Assembly (NCBI GenBank): GCA_017590115.1
Contig: JAGGNK010006448.1
Span: 7,240,099 to 7,304,098 of the forward strand
Source: Montifringilla adamsi
Taxonomy: Eukaryota > Chordata > Aves > Passeriformes > Passeridae
Direction: 5' to 3'
DNA: 64,000 nt
Shown: positions 23,408 through 35,350 of the stretch, piece by piece
Layout: every line of letters begins with the position of its first letter
Numbering within the stretch: the stretch's first letter is position 1
The notes under the pieces: model-generated
The model's input: only the letters and a program-made list of their open reading frames with translations
Database searches by the model: none
Told to the model about the DNA's origin: nothing
Translations under genes and position numbers: made by a program

Positions 23408-26400
23408 CTATTAAAAAAAAAAAAAAAAAAGAAAATAAATATATAATACAGTCATGATTTCACAGGGTTTGGGTTGTTTGGGGGTTTTTTGTGGTTTTGT
23501 TTGTTTGAGTTGTTTTGGTTTTTATTTTTTGAGGTTTTTTTTTCTTTTTGTTTTTATTTTCCCTGGCATAACAGCAAGAAAAAAACATTCCTAGTGCTTG
23601 CCATTGAGCTACTTCTCCTTCTAAGTACTATCATATCATGCAAAACAATTGAATTATTTTTTAATTAGAGAATATAAATTTAGTTTAATGTACTAAATGA
23701 ATAAACAGAGTCATAAGGGGAAATCTTCAGTACTTTCATGTTGACATCCAAAGTAGGATGTAATCAGGAGTGTGTTAGTTTTATTTATATACTGTATAGA
23801 CTGCCAGTGGAAAGCAGTAATAATTTACTGTCCCAAGCAACTTATATCAAAGCTAATATAGTATTTTGAACCATTGCTTTCTGGCACTACATAGCATGGC
23901 AAATATTAAGAGTACCTTGCTAAGATTAGCTTAATGTTACCCAGCTGCTGAAGCGAAGAAATAAGATTTGGTTTGGATCAGTAACATGTTGTGAGCAAAA
24001 GCCCATTCTTTCAGGATACAAGGAATCTCTCTACAGTTCTCCATTATGTATGGAAATCAAAGGGTATTTCCTCTGAAATCCTTGTACCCACAAGCTGAAA
24101 AGGATGTAGACAAAATAATCATCTCTCTTTGCTTAAATTTTAACGCATATGTTTTAGTTTGTAGGTGAAATTGGTGCCACAGCACACAGTATGTAACGTT
24201 TGCATATAATGTATGTACAAAAAAATTTACATACATAATTGACATTAAAAAAAGAGAACTGAGAATGCAGTGCATGCTAGAAAATCAAGCAAGCAAGGAC
24301 AAACTTTTTTTGAGGTTAATATTAAACTCTTCACAATGATAATAATCATCAATTTCCACAGTGAAATGTATATGGACTTGACTGTGCTTTACAAATTAAA
24401 AATTATCACCAGTATCAACCATATGTTGTGTAATATAATTATCACTTTTCAATCTGATCTTAGACTTTGAAACACTTGATAAATGCATCATTACAATACA
24501 GCTATGGAGTTGCAAGTAAAATTCAGATGTTTAAGACAGTAATTTAGTATTGGTTTGAATGAAGTTGCCCTATAGTCTATTAGAAGATTCTCTGTTTCTT
24601 TCTGTCAAGGCTGCCTAACTAGCAAGACAGACCAATGGTAACTTGATATATAAGATAGAGAGAAATCACTGTTTATAATCTTTAGTTAAGTATTTCCACA
24701 TTTCAGAAAAAGTAAATAATAACAAAAAAATTCCCTAAAATGCAATGGATTATTTAAAAATCAGTAATGTTTATGGGGTGTGCTATTTATTTGAGGAGTG
24801 AACTAAGCAAGGCTCTTAAGTAATCAATCTAATAAAGGTCAGAATCTTTCAAACTAGGCTATTCAAACATGAAGTACAGAATGTCACTACACAACAAACT
24901 GTGTCATTTTCTGAATTATTAGAACCTTTTGCAAGGATCAATTGCAAAATTCAACTACAGACATGAACATTTTTATAGTGTTGTCATATGATTTGGCATC
25001 TCATCAATGCATATTTTGAATATCATGCACCTTGGTTACTAGAAACACTATTTCTCAAGGTTTCCCTTAGAACAGATTGCAAAGCTTTACCCATGCAAGC
25101 ACTTAAATGCTGTGGCATGAGTATTACACACACACACACATACAAAAAGAACAACAACAAATGTGTTCACCGTGAATTTTGGTTTTGTCCACGAGTAATT
25201 TCTGATAAGTGAGACTAGAAATATGAATTTAGAAGTAGTAAGTGCAATTCACAGTGTGAGAAAAAGTGTCCTTAAAAATATGAGCTTTAATCTTTGTTTC
25301 AGTGACTGCAATATAATTGTGTTGTCTCATATAACCCTCCTTGAACTGCAGATGCCTATGTTTAATATATATGTCTTTCAGTCTGTTTTCCCAAAAAGTA
25401 TTGGATAAGACATATCATGGCAAGATGTTATTTTGAAGTATGCAGAATAATTCTAGGATCATATTATGCTAGAGACTTATTCTTGCTTTACATGCATCAC
25501 TATCCTTTCCAGTGACCCAAGGTAAAAAATACAAGCTCTTGACACAGATGCCAGTTTCAAACCTATGCTATGACTAATTCAACTTTGTTTCTGTACACTT
25601 TTTCTCATTAGAAATTCCAGTGTCAATCCGCATCAAATTCAAACAACACTTATAAAGTCCCTGAGCAAAATTAAGCGGAAAAAAAATCTTTAAGGCATGT
25701 TGCATTCTATTACATATTGAGAAATTAGGTTATAAAAATGAAAGCCCTCCTCTCAGAGATGAAAGTAACAACATTTGTAACCAATTGGAAAACATTCACA
25801 TTTTAATCATCGTCATACTTCTGTAAGCAGCACTGCCAGAACTCTCTCACACACATGTATATACCCACACAATAAAAATTAATAGGAGAGTTGTATTCTT
25901 TTTTCTTTCTCCATTTTTTTTCCTAAACACTCAGAAACATGTAATGAAATTCTCAGTGGGCTACTATTGTAAAATAAAAACTGCTCTCGTGTAACAGATG
26001 AGTAACATTTAACTGGAAAAATTCCCAATACAACAAAATGTAATTTAAAAGACTTGAAAAAAAATCTTTTCATGTGGTGAGGTTTTTCAGCAAATTCCAC
26101 ATTGTAACTTAAGGTTATTTTCATTTTATCTGCTTTCATGTAAGTCACTGTAGACTGCATACTGCAACTAAACTCTGTAGGAATTCTAAAAGACTAAAAT
26201 ATGTCACAGTTCTTTCTATGAGGCAAATTTGAATACTTCCAGAAATAGTCATCTTACAGAAAAGACATCTCATGCTTGCTAAGTAATAATTTATTTGATT
26301 TTATAACATTGAAAGACCTTATTTCATTATGATTGGGGGCTTATTTGTTTGGCTGTTTTAATTCAGCTATTAAAACAAAAAAAGTTGGTGATTGTCAAAG

Positions 26401-26746
26401 CCCCAAGCTAAGAATTAGTAATTTCTAAAACCTTTTGTGATATTTTATTAAATTCTTAAGGGAATCACAGTCAGATGATGCATTTAACACCACTTTTGCA
26501 CTTGAAATAAAACCAAACACCCATTCCTTTCCCTCAAGGGGTTCAAAACCAGTATTCCTTTAGTGCATATATTCTACACAGTAATCAGTTTTAATAAGTG
26601 TGCCCACAAACTGTTTAAAATACAGTATAAACTGCCATCATTTAATATAAAAGTTATACAAAATCATGCAGAAAAATAAATGCAACTTGTACTAGAAGTG
26701 AAAGTCTCATGTGCTTAGCTAATTAACTAACTGGAGTATTTCTTAC
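23408..26746 (-). other. SLITRK6: SLITRK6 intron 1 (inferred)
   Basis: The acceptor is a long poly(T) tract on the minus strand (complement of 23413-23430) followed by AATAG at 23408-23412. The donor is GTAAGA at 26741-26746 (minus strand), directly after CTGTACAG. Both sites are close to the vertebrate consensus and bound a 3339-base intron. Inside are a G/T-rich stretch (23465-23560), a CA microsatellite (25126-25140) and AT-rich filler. I see no coding sequence in it. Confidence 0.75.
25126..25140. repeat. Short (AC)n run
   Basis: Fifteen bases of AC dinucleotide lie inside the inferred SLITRK6 intron. Confidence 0.9.
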
Positions 26747-27180
26747 CTGTACAGCAGCAACACTCCCTGGTACACTCAGTAATGCACAGTTGGAGCAGCT
26801 GTTTCCATGTAATGTAATTTTTCCCTCTGAAAAATGCACACTTCCTTCTGAGTTTCCTTTGCTGCAAGCTCCGGTAATGCTACAGCTCCATGAAGTTAAA
26901 ATCCTTGTTCAGAAGACAAAGTACAAAGCATTCGATTGAAAAAAATCTTTCAGGCAGCCATGCACGTCAGACCATCCTGTAAGCAGTTGTCCTTTTTCCT
27001 CAATTAAAATTCACAGCATACTTCACAGCTAGGCTGACTTTTCTGCATATAGTTAACTGTTTGCAAGCATTTGGATGCAGTAAACAAACAAGATGCTCAG
27101 CAGAGCTTGACTTGATCACTTGATTTGTCAGATTTTTAGATGCAAGCTGCTCCTGTGTTCTCTCTGTTCTTTCTAGTCTT
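26747..27180 (-). other. SLITRK6: SLITRK6 5' noncoding exon (3' end firm, 5' end unknown)
   Basis: The exon ends at 26747 in ACAG before GTAAGA. The sequence above it is more complex and GC-richer than the intron. Read as mRNA it contains at least four or five very short ATG-initiated frames, each closed before the main ATG: 27004-27048 (14 codons), 26950-26961 (3), 26896-26931 (11), 26880-26891 (3) and 26776-26808 (10). These would restrain translation of the main frame. The transcription start is not visible, and 27180 is a working limit. Confidence 0.55.
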
Positions 27181-27300
27181 TCTTGTTAGCTCAGTTTGTT
27201 ATTAGTCAGATTGCCAGGGGCTGGGAGGTAGGCGTAAATAAAGAGACTTCTTGGCTTTTGACTCAGCCTTTAAGCCCTTCCCCACCAGAGAGCTTTAATC
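27181..27300 (-). promoter_or_regulatory. Putative SLITRK6 promoter region
   Basis: This lies just upstream of the inferred leader exon on the minus strand. It contains an AP-1 consensus TGAGTCA (complement of 27259-27265) and A/T-rich TATA-like stretches around 27236-27245 and 27267-27275. There is no CpG island. Placement rests on the splice donor position and the sequence change, not on transcript data. Confidence 0.3.
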
Positions 27301-27658
27301 TGCCAATGTCATTTAATACAAGATACAGCTCCACCTTGAGACAGATCAGCTCCTCCTCCTGCAATTTCTCTCACCTCCTTTTCCCCCTTATCTAAGTGAG
27401 CCTCGGAAAGTTAAATTCAGCTAAATATCTTTTAGATTGCTTAAGGGCTGTCAATACACGATTTTGCAAAAAAAGAGCAAACATCCACTGCAGCTCTTGC
27501 AGTTTGTTCTCTTGGGCAGTCCTTGCATTTAGTTTGTATCTGCAAATGCTTGCTTTAGAAACCTCAAAGCATTCCAGCCCAAACAGACTCCACAAAACGC
27601 ACCACAAGAGAAACTTTGTCCTCTGGAAAATATGTCTATCACATTGAAGAGCAGATTT

Positions 27659-27683
27659 ATTATATATATATATAATATATATA
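27659..27683. repeat. (TA)n microsatellite
   Basis: TA repeats with a single phase break lie about 0.4 kb upstream of the putative SLITRK6 promoter. Confidence 0.93.
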
Positions 27684-28086
27684 AATGAGACTGTAAAGCT
27701 CTCAATCCAGCCCACTCAGTGTGAATGGGGTAGAGGTGAGTATGCACACTTGTGCATACTTTGTTTTGGAAAAATAAAATCATGGAATATTAGTGCTTAT
27801 GCTTGCACAATGACTGCTGTCAGCCCTTTTTAAAATTGCCCATCCTGCTCTGTAGGAAGAAGACTGGGTTGATTGTAATTGTCTGTTTTACAGATGTTAG
27901 CACAGTGTTGGTATCTGTCCATGTGAGATTTCATTTTATTTCCATTAAACACTGCTTTGATAAAAAACGGTCTGGTTTGGGGGAGGGCATTTGTAAAGGC
28001 ACGTATCATGCTTAAGGTATTATTCTCTTTGTGCTCATAAACAAGTAATTAGCAGATACAGTACAGCTACAGGAATTGTTTATTCC

Positions 28087-28119
28087 GTGCAGGGAGGGTT
28101 TTCTTTATCCCTCCTGCAC
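28087..28119. repeat. Short GC-rich hairpin
   Basis: GTGCAGGGAGGG (28087-28098) pairs with CCCTCCTGCAC (28109-28119) across a ten-base T-rich loop, with one bulged G. At 33 bases it is too short for a typical pre-miRNA. Confidence 0.85.
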
Positions 28120-28484
28120 TGCATGGATTGTTTCATAAGTAGCAAATGCTACTTCCTTGTTCATCCCACTGCCACAGAGTCACAAAACCTTTTGGTGAGC
28201 AACAATAGATGTGGTGCTCTAGCATATTTGCCCTGTAGAACATAATATTTCTGTTTTGTTTTTAGTGTGCCTTGGATTACTATACAGACTGTTTACTACT
28301 GCCTCCAAGCAGTCAGATTCCAGTAATTTCTTTTGCACTGATGGATCTCTAGGTGGCCTCATTGACCTCAAAAGGGCTGTTGCAATTTACTGTTGTGTGT
28401 GATGAAGGCTATCAACATCTTGTCCTATATTTTTTCTCATACACATATACACAAAATTTTATATATAAACTTATAAAATTGGTA

Positions 28485-28536
28485 TCTATATATATTTATA
28501 TATATATTTTTAAATTATATATTTTATATATAATTT
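28485..28536. repeat. AT-rich simple repeat
   Basis: This is an imperfect TA/TTTA tract. Confidence 0.9.
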
Positions 28537-28804
28537 AGAAAAAAAAATAAGAGAAGAGGAAATATTTCTGAGGAATTGCAGCAATTTGGCTTCCATTCTT
28601 TTTAACACAAAACATTTTTTTTTTTTTGTAATTTGCTACTTTTAATGAACCTTGTCACTCAATGTCAATTTGCAGGTATTATACTGTTAAGGCTCAATGG
28701 TTCTCAGCTGTCTGTGACCAGCCAAATAAATCATTATTTTCTTTATTACTTTTGAATTTATGAATTTTAAGTCATATTATTTCTATTTTTACTGAACATT
28801 TTTT

Positions 28805-28820
28805 CAAGTGTTAACACTTG
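28805..28820. repeat. Perfect 16-bp palindrome CAAGTGTTAACACTTG
   Basis: The sequence is fully self-complementary. Each half carries CAAGTG/CACTTG, which matches both an E-box (CANNTG) and the NKX2-class core, around a central GTTAAC. The binding role is an inference. Confidence 0.85.
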
Positions 28821-28841
28821 TGGTTGGCTGTTTGAGATAGA

Positions 28842-28865
28842 GAATATCTCTAAATATAGATATTC
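28842..28865. repeat. Inverted repeat GAATATCT / AGATATTC
   Basis: Perfect 8-base arms at 28842-28849 and 28858-28865 are separated by eight bases. The repeat lies 22 bases from the 16-bp palindrome and overlaps a second inverted pair, GAGATA/TATCTC. Confidence 0.85.
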
Positions 28866-30225
28866 ACGTTACAAGTGAAAACAACAGCATTATTTCCTTT
28901 TGACTTGACAGTCACAAGAGTAAAACAGAAGTATTTCCAGAAATCAATTGCTGAAAATAGCAGAGTTTCCTAACTTAAGCATACAGAATCAAAAACCACT
29001 GAGAATGTTTATCAATAGTATTTGTGATTCAAAACCTGCATATTTATCAAGTTTATAAAAATGGCTAATGTTTGTTTTTCTACCATAATTTTATGAATCA
29101 TTAAGCAGATTATTATAAAGAATGTGATTCTGCAAGTGCATCTGCATGTCAGTTGAACTGACACAGGGTTTGTACTCTGCACTTCAAGTCTTCATCAATT
29201 GCTCTGACAATTTTAAATTTTGTGAACCTTGGATATACAAAATCTAAAACTGCAAGACTTAGATTTACTCCATGTATATTATTTGCAGATTAGTCTTTAA
29301 AATGTTAATTTTCATGGTGACTTGTTCATTTGTAACTTCATTGTTTAAACATAACAGGAGGAATAAGCATTTCCATTTGCTATTTCAGTGAATAGAAAAT
29401 ATTTTTTTCCCTATCATTCATAATCCATCCCTACTTCTCAGAATGCGCACAAGGAACCATTGATAACACACAAGAAGTAGGAGGTAAATAATATGTCCTT
29501 CCTTGCTTGCAAGAAGTTTCAAGTCTGTATCAACAACTCTTCACCTATATTTCTTGCAACATGAACTCTTTGAACTCTGTATGAGTACAGGTCTGACAGC
29601 TTAATATATGATATTGAAAGGAAGCATTTTCCTGGAACCACTATTCACATGTGAGAGAGCCTGCTGAGGAACTCAACTCTCATACATATATTATAAATTA
29701 AAACTGTATATGGAAGAACTGTCACAAAGGCTAAGACTTAACTAAGAACATGGCATATACACATACAAACACATAGAAGAAAACCAAAAAAAACCCATAA
29801 TTTAATGTACTATTATTATGGTAGCTAACAGTGCCTACTATATAATTCAGACACAGAACACCTATTTCCCTGACAGAACTAATGTCTCTTTTTTACATAC
29901 TGGGATTGGTCCTACTCAAAACCTTCTGCTCTGAACACAGTATTTGTGAAGCTTTTTACTGTCATGAATACATTGCTATTGTGTAAAGAAAGGTAAGGAT
30001 TCTCCTCTGCAAGTGATACACAGGCCTAGCAGCTACTCTCTAAGCATTTAGTTTCATCTTTATATGACCCTTATTGAGAGGCAATTCTCTGAAAAATCTG
30101 CTGAAAAAGATCATCAAATTCTAAGGAAACATGTTAAAGAAACAAATTTCTATTACCCTTATGCATTTTCTAACTAAATTAATTTAGAGTCCTATTTGTA
30201 TACTTAATATATAAGTACACAAATC

Positions 30226-30372
30226 ACAAAATCATAGAATCATAGAAAGGTTTATGTTGGAAGGAACCTTAAAGATTACTTAGAGAATCACCTCCCTCAT
30301 CCTGCTAGCCATGCATCTTATGCAGCTGAGGATATGGTTGTCTTTCTAGGCTGCACCTGCATATATGTGACA
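30226..30372 (-). mobile_element. CR1 3' fragment with internal deletion
   Basis: The first 65 or so bases (plus-strand order) are the CR1 terminus: repeated TCATAGAA followed by GTTGGAAGGAACCTTAAAGA. The text then jumps to a more internal CR1 segment (AATCACCTCCCTCATCCTGC through a GGCTGCA section), skipping what is normally several hundred bases. This implies one insertion that later lost its middle. The far boundary is approximate. Confidence 0.82.
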
Positions 30373-32740
30373 TTGTATGCATTGGTACTTACCATCATGC
30401 AAAAATCACATTTCCTGAAAAAAAAAAATCAAAGAAAGGTGTATTGAAGTTAATATTCTTTATATTTCATTTTTCAAGTTAAAAAGTCATATGGTACTTT
30501 AAATGTTCTACTTGAGTGAAAATGCATTTTATACTGCTATACTTAAGAGCATGATTCCTTACAAAATACTGGATTCTTAGTCATTTAATAAAACATGATG
30601 CAATGGAAACAGATGAAACCAAGGTATTTTCCCTTGCATACTTCTTTAGTAATCCTGTTTTGTTGTATAAGTCAGATTGCTGAAAATATGTAAACATTTC
30701 TGAAATTTGTGGTTTCCTTCTTTAGTATCTGTGCAATAGGTCTTGAATCTTTTTCTTTTTCTTTTTTTGTTTGTTTGTGGAATGTCTGTTGCTTGTTTGT
30801 TTAACTCCTTGACAGAAAACTTCCAGTTCTTCACAATGTCAGAATTTATTATCAAAGTTAAAATCTCCTATCCAATTCTGAGATTGTTCACTTTGTTCAT
30901 AAATTTTGATATTGGACTGAGAAATATTTCTTGATCTGAATCAACTTCTTGGAACAGACAGCTTCTCATTGCCTTTCCTCCTGAATTTGGCAATATTTTA
31001 ATGACAATTTAAAAAAATGCTTAGAGATGATTGGTCTGTAGAAAACAAAAGTCACCTGAGTACTTGCAATCTAGAGTTATGATTAATCAGTTGGATATTT
31101 TTCAAAATGTATTTTGCTTGCCAATGACCCAAGAACAACACACAAAAAATTGAGTCATGGTTTGGCATTATGTAGCATGATAATAGCTCAAAAAGATCCC
31201 TACTAACTGAATTTTTCTTAATAATTTTTGAAACCCCAGAAGCATTGTTGTCCATTGACCTTAATTACTGTAGGTTTGGCCTGAAGTGATCCTCTCCATT
31301 ACCACATAGCCATTCAAAACTTTTTTTGAAGCTGAATGGGATAAAGTACCTCTTGTCCATGTACAAGAGAAAACCAGTGTGAAACCAATCAAATTTGCCT
31401 AGACTTCTATGGACTTTGACTTCTTTTCTGATTACTTTGAGCTTCTAGTCAGTATCCATTTAAAAATATTTGCAAGTTTATATATGTTAGCTATGTTTTA
31501 CTTTTCTTATTTTTATTAAACTATGTGTTAAAGTCAGCCAATTAATTACCATCTTCACCTATGTGTAGTCAGCTTCAAATTATAGTTATGAATATTCCAG
31601 TTGAAGTATAGTCAGATTTCCTGACTTTCAGGCCTGAGAACAGCTGACTGCCTAGCCCTCATAAAACTTAAAAAATGTCCCTTTGGTACCAATAGCTGAT
31701 GAAGCCCAAAGATAAAAGAATTGTTTAAATATTTTGAAATTAGTAATGGAATATTTTTTCCTTCTGTACTGCAAGAGAAGTAGAAAGAACTGCTGGATGT
31801 GCAGTAATCAATAATTAGAACAGAGGATATTATATGATTTGCACATGTTTATTTTTTTTTTTGGTATCACAAAGCTCCTTTTTTTATTCTTTTTCAATAA
31901 GCATGAGTAAGAAAACATGAAATATTGAAACTGCTGTGTAAAACAATTTTCTTTCCTTTTCCCTATGAATAATACATTGATATTTAACATTAGTATCCTA
32001 TTAAACACAAATGAGTTTCTACATGCTGACTATGCCTAAGTCTGTTCATGATAATGTGTGCTTGTGCCTAACCTAATTGCACATTACATGCTACTGCTAC
32101 TCCACCAAATCCAGCTAAAATAGATTGTATCAGGCAACTTGAAAAACACCTTAAGATTAAAGTCTGCAGTAGCCAATCAAGTTTGGTATTTGGCTAGATT
32201 GCAAATAGCCATAGCATTCAATTTCTTTCTCTTCAGGGTTCTACACACACAGTAAGATTCACAGACCCAGCACCACTTTAATGAATTAGTGAATCAGTAT
32301 TTAAGCTCTGCTTTAAAGAAAGATAAAATCTTTTTTTTTTCTGAAAATGTACACCCTTTACAAAGGCACTGTGTCCTGAACTCCACCTTTGAATACATCA
32401 TATGGAACTGAAGCAAGTGAGCACGCCTGTCAAAGAACATTCTGGATCTGCAAAGCCATAGGTCATGTTCAACAGAGTAGTGGATCTTGATGGCTGGTAA
32501 AATGCTTCTCACCACTCTGACTTCCCAATGCAGGATTGATGTGAGCTAATTTTCAGTCTGAAAGTTCATTAATTAAGGTCAAATTCTTTGATCTACTGTC
32601 CTTTTTTTAATGTATGGGCATATTTAGGTTAATTTGTTTTGTCTGCCTTAAGATGCCAATCTTTGGAACACACTACTCTGGAAGTCACTGTAATTCACCG
32701 TGATTCTAGAATTTAACTATCTTAAGGTGGCAAGTACCAG
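30373..32740. other. Gene-free AT-rich stretch
   Basis: No coding, RNA or repeat feature is recognisable beyond short T runs (for example near 31851-31862). Frames of 60-73 codons on either strand are without domains. Confidence 0.55.
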
Positions 32741-33246
32741 TGTATGCTGGATCTGTCTGGGGTGGAGTTGATGTTCAGAGCAGTGTGTACAGTGTTATAT
32801 CGTATATTTGTGACTAAACCAGTAACATGACAGTGTTTTTACTACTTCTGAAAAGTATTTGTACCATGTGAAGGCTTCCTGTTCTTCCACCTTTTCCCCA
32901 TCATGGGTAGGTTGGGAGTAGGCAAGAAATTGAGAAGGGACACAACCAAGACAGCTGCCCCAAACTATCCAAAAGGAAACACAATACCATGCAGTGTGAT
33001 GCTCAGCAAGAAAAAGTAAGGGGAGGGCCATTTTTGGGAAACTGCCTGTTGCTCAGGGAGAAAATGGGCACTGGCCTACTCATGTGAGGTGATAAGTGCC
33101 CTCTTTTGAATACTTTTTCCCTTCTCTTTCCTTTATTGAACTGTGTGTTTCTCTTTCGCTCTTTCTGTTCTCTTCCCCATCCCTCTGTGGCCTGGAGGTG
33201 AGCAGGCTGCGTGGTGCTTTACTACCTAGGCGGCTAAGCCACAACA
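32741..33246 (+). mobile_element. Solo LTR of an avian endogenous retrovirus, diverged
   Basis: The start (TGCTGGATCTGTCTGGGGTG region), the central section (CCAAGACAGCTGCCCCAAAC, then an ATACCATGCAGTGTGATGCT section) and the end (GGCTGCGTGGTGCT then CTAAGCCACAACA) follow, in order, an LTR family I recognise as common in passerine genomes. No gag, pol or env sequence adjoins it, so it is a solo LTR left after recombination. It is diverged, and I see no target-site duplication. A related copy lies at 36068-36702 in the opposite orientation. Confidence 0.75.
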
Positions 33247-35350
33247 CAGAGGTAAAATAAAGCTCCCTAGCTCTAAATCCATAGTGGCCATTTTCTCTTT
33301 TACACCATATCCATGAAGTCAGACTTCTCAGGAAGTGGTAGAACTGTAAGAAGAACCCAAAACTCCTTATTTTGGCTTTACTTCTCAAAAGTCTGTAGGT
33401 AAATTCACTGTTTCCTGGTGCAGTTGATGCATGGATGAGTAAAGACTGCAAGAGTATTGGGCTCTAATTGGAAGCACACAAGCTGTAAAAATCTGAATAC
33501 ACCTGATCACAGATACAACTCAGGAAAGGTGTGACAGCTCTGTGCTATTACATGCAGTTACCTCCTTAAGTAAATTTTCATAGTTTACTAATCTGCCATG
33601 TAGCCATACTCCTTGTCCCCACTCACATTATTGTCACAGAGCAAATAGCGCACACTAGAGAAATTCAATCTATTAGTTGTAGAACCCACCTTCAACCTTT
33701 CTGTCAAAGTAGGAAAAAGACACAAACCTGCATCTGCCAATGTTCTCATTTTTGGCTTCTATTTTCAAGCAGACATTTATTTTTAGAAAGCAACTTAAAA
33801 AAAAAAAAAGTAAGGTTAATGTTAGTCACTATAAAAATGAAAACATTATGTAGAAAAAAATTACAATCAACAAAGTAAGCAGCATACCATTTCCTAGATA
33901 AAAAAACCCACAACATTGGAGTTTGCAGCAAATTTCCATTTATTCACAAAAGTGTATAGTTATATCTAAGCTCATTTGTTCACAAGATATGTCAGATTTG
34001 TCTTCAAAAAATTTGCACCTGAAGTGTACAAAAATGCTGAAATGCAATGAGGTGTATTTTAATCACTTCAGCATGTTATATGAATAACTTGTGTTGTAAT
34101 TTTGATGGCATGACTTCAGACTCATATGGTTCTCTTTCCAAAAGAGGAATAGGCTTATACAACTTTATTTAGCGTTACCTTTTATTGGGCAGATGTGGAC
34201 TCCTACTTTGCTTTTGTGCAGTCAGCTAATGCAGACCAAATGAACTTTTGTTTTCATTTTTGAGGTAAGAATAGGAATTTTTATTCATGTAAACTGCATC
34301 TTACCTTGGACTCGTTTGTGGTACAGATAGTGGGATTTCTTACATGGACCAAGAAGAACATTAGTACAGCAGAATCAAAGATTTTCACTTCTGTAAAAGG
34401 GAAGAAAATCCTCTTTAGGCTGAAGAAAGAAAAATTCAGCTTAGTGGCCTCAGGGGTGAGGAATAAGGACAGGAGCAGGAATATGTCTGCTGAAAAAAGA
34501 TGCAGAAAGTAGGTCAGGAAGAATGAACTTTCTGTTCTTTCTTCTGTTAAAGAAGATGAGAATAAGGTAAAGTAGTGACTGTATTGAGAGAGTTCATCTC
34601 ACCAGCTGTGATCAGGTTGTTGCACACCTTTACTTTTTCTCAATAACAGATACAAAAGGCAGGACTATATACATCATGTCTGCTTTCAAAAATCTATTGT
34701 CCTACACTCTACCTGCTATGTAGCTTTCCTATGAATAAAGTATTATCTGAACACTTAGCCTTTGCAACAAATTTGCCTCATTTTTATGTGGAATTTTATA
34801 GACAAAGCAGATTTTTCTAGACCCCATAGTAAGGACAATTTCTGAATAAATTTTCTGAGTTTTCTATAAATCTTTATCTGATTGAAAGATGCAACAACTG
34901 ACCAAATACTGGCACCTGTGAAAGGCCATATGGATTTCACTGAGTCACAGACCATCAGCAGGAGTGAGCTTCTCTGTAGGACAGCTACTGAGTCAGTAGC
35001 TGGGACTGGTATTCTGCATGACATCAGGGATAGATTTTTTTCATGACCATCACTTACAGCATGGTAGTCACTATCTCAGTCCAATTAATAGCTAAGGATG
35101 TGAATAATGAATTGATACAATGTGCAGTATAACCTGACTGAATAAGTATGAATTATTTCTCCCCCTCTGTTTTCAGATTGCAGTCAAATTTGTTTTGAAA
35201 CAATAAGATAAAGGGTTTCAGTATGAAGCATTGTTTTCATTTTAGAGAGCGCTGCTCTTCGTTGCATATAATCTGTCTTAGTTAGAAAAATAAATATCTG
35301 AATTTATTACTGAGAACACTTTTTCTTTTTTGGAGAAAAAGAAACGACGC
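33247..35350. other. Unique-looking stretch between LTR and CR1
   Basis: This is not proviral internal sequence, since I see no retroviral coding similarity. It contains two AP-1 consensus sites (34941-34947 and 34989-34995), the second inside a 21-bp palindrome. Open frames reach 123 codons (33080-33451, minus), but that one overlaps the LTR end and has no domain. Confidence 0.5.
34982..35002. promoter_or_regulatory. 21-bp perfect palindrome with AP-1/MARE-like core
   Basis: CAGCTACTGA, a central G, then TCAGTAGCTG: two 10-base arms with no mismatch. The centre is TGAGTCA (34989-34995), the AP-1 site. The wider core resembles the Maf recognition element, with a symmetrical change in each flank. 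A second TGAGTCA lies at 34941-34947. Function is inferred from motif only. Confidence 0.5.

Larger units (their letters stand above)
27301..30225. other. Upstream flank of SLITRK6, no gene seen
   Basis: This flank holds a TA microsatellite (27659-27683), a G-rich/C-rich hairpin (28087-28119), an AT-rich simple tract (28485-28536) and a cluster of inverted repeats (28805-28865). Overlapping frames at 27392-27783 on both strands are short and show no domains. Regulatory elements are likely in this kilobase-scale upstream zone, but I cannot demonstrate them beyond the motifs listed. Confidence 0.5.

Noticed and set aside
33080..33451. 123-codon minus-strand frame
   Set aside because: It runs across the end of the plus-strand LTR into flanking DNA, has no domain, and its composition reflects the LTR.
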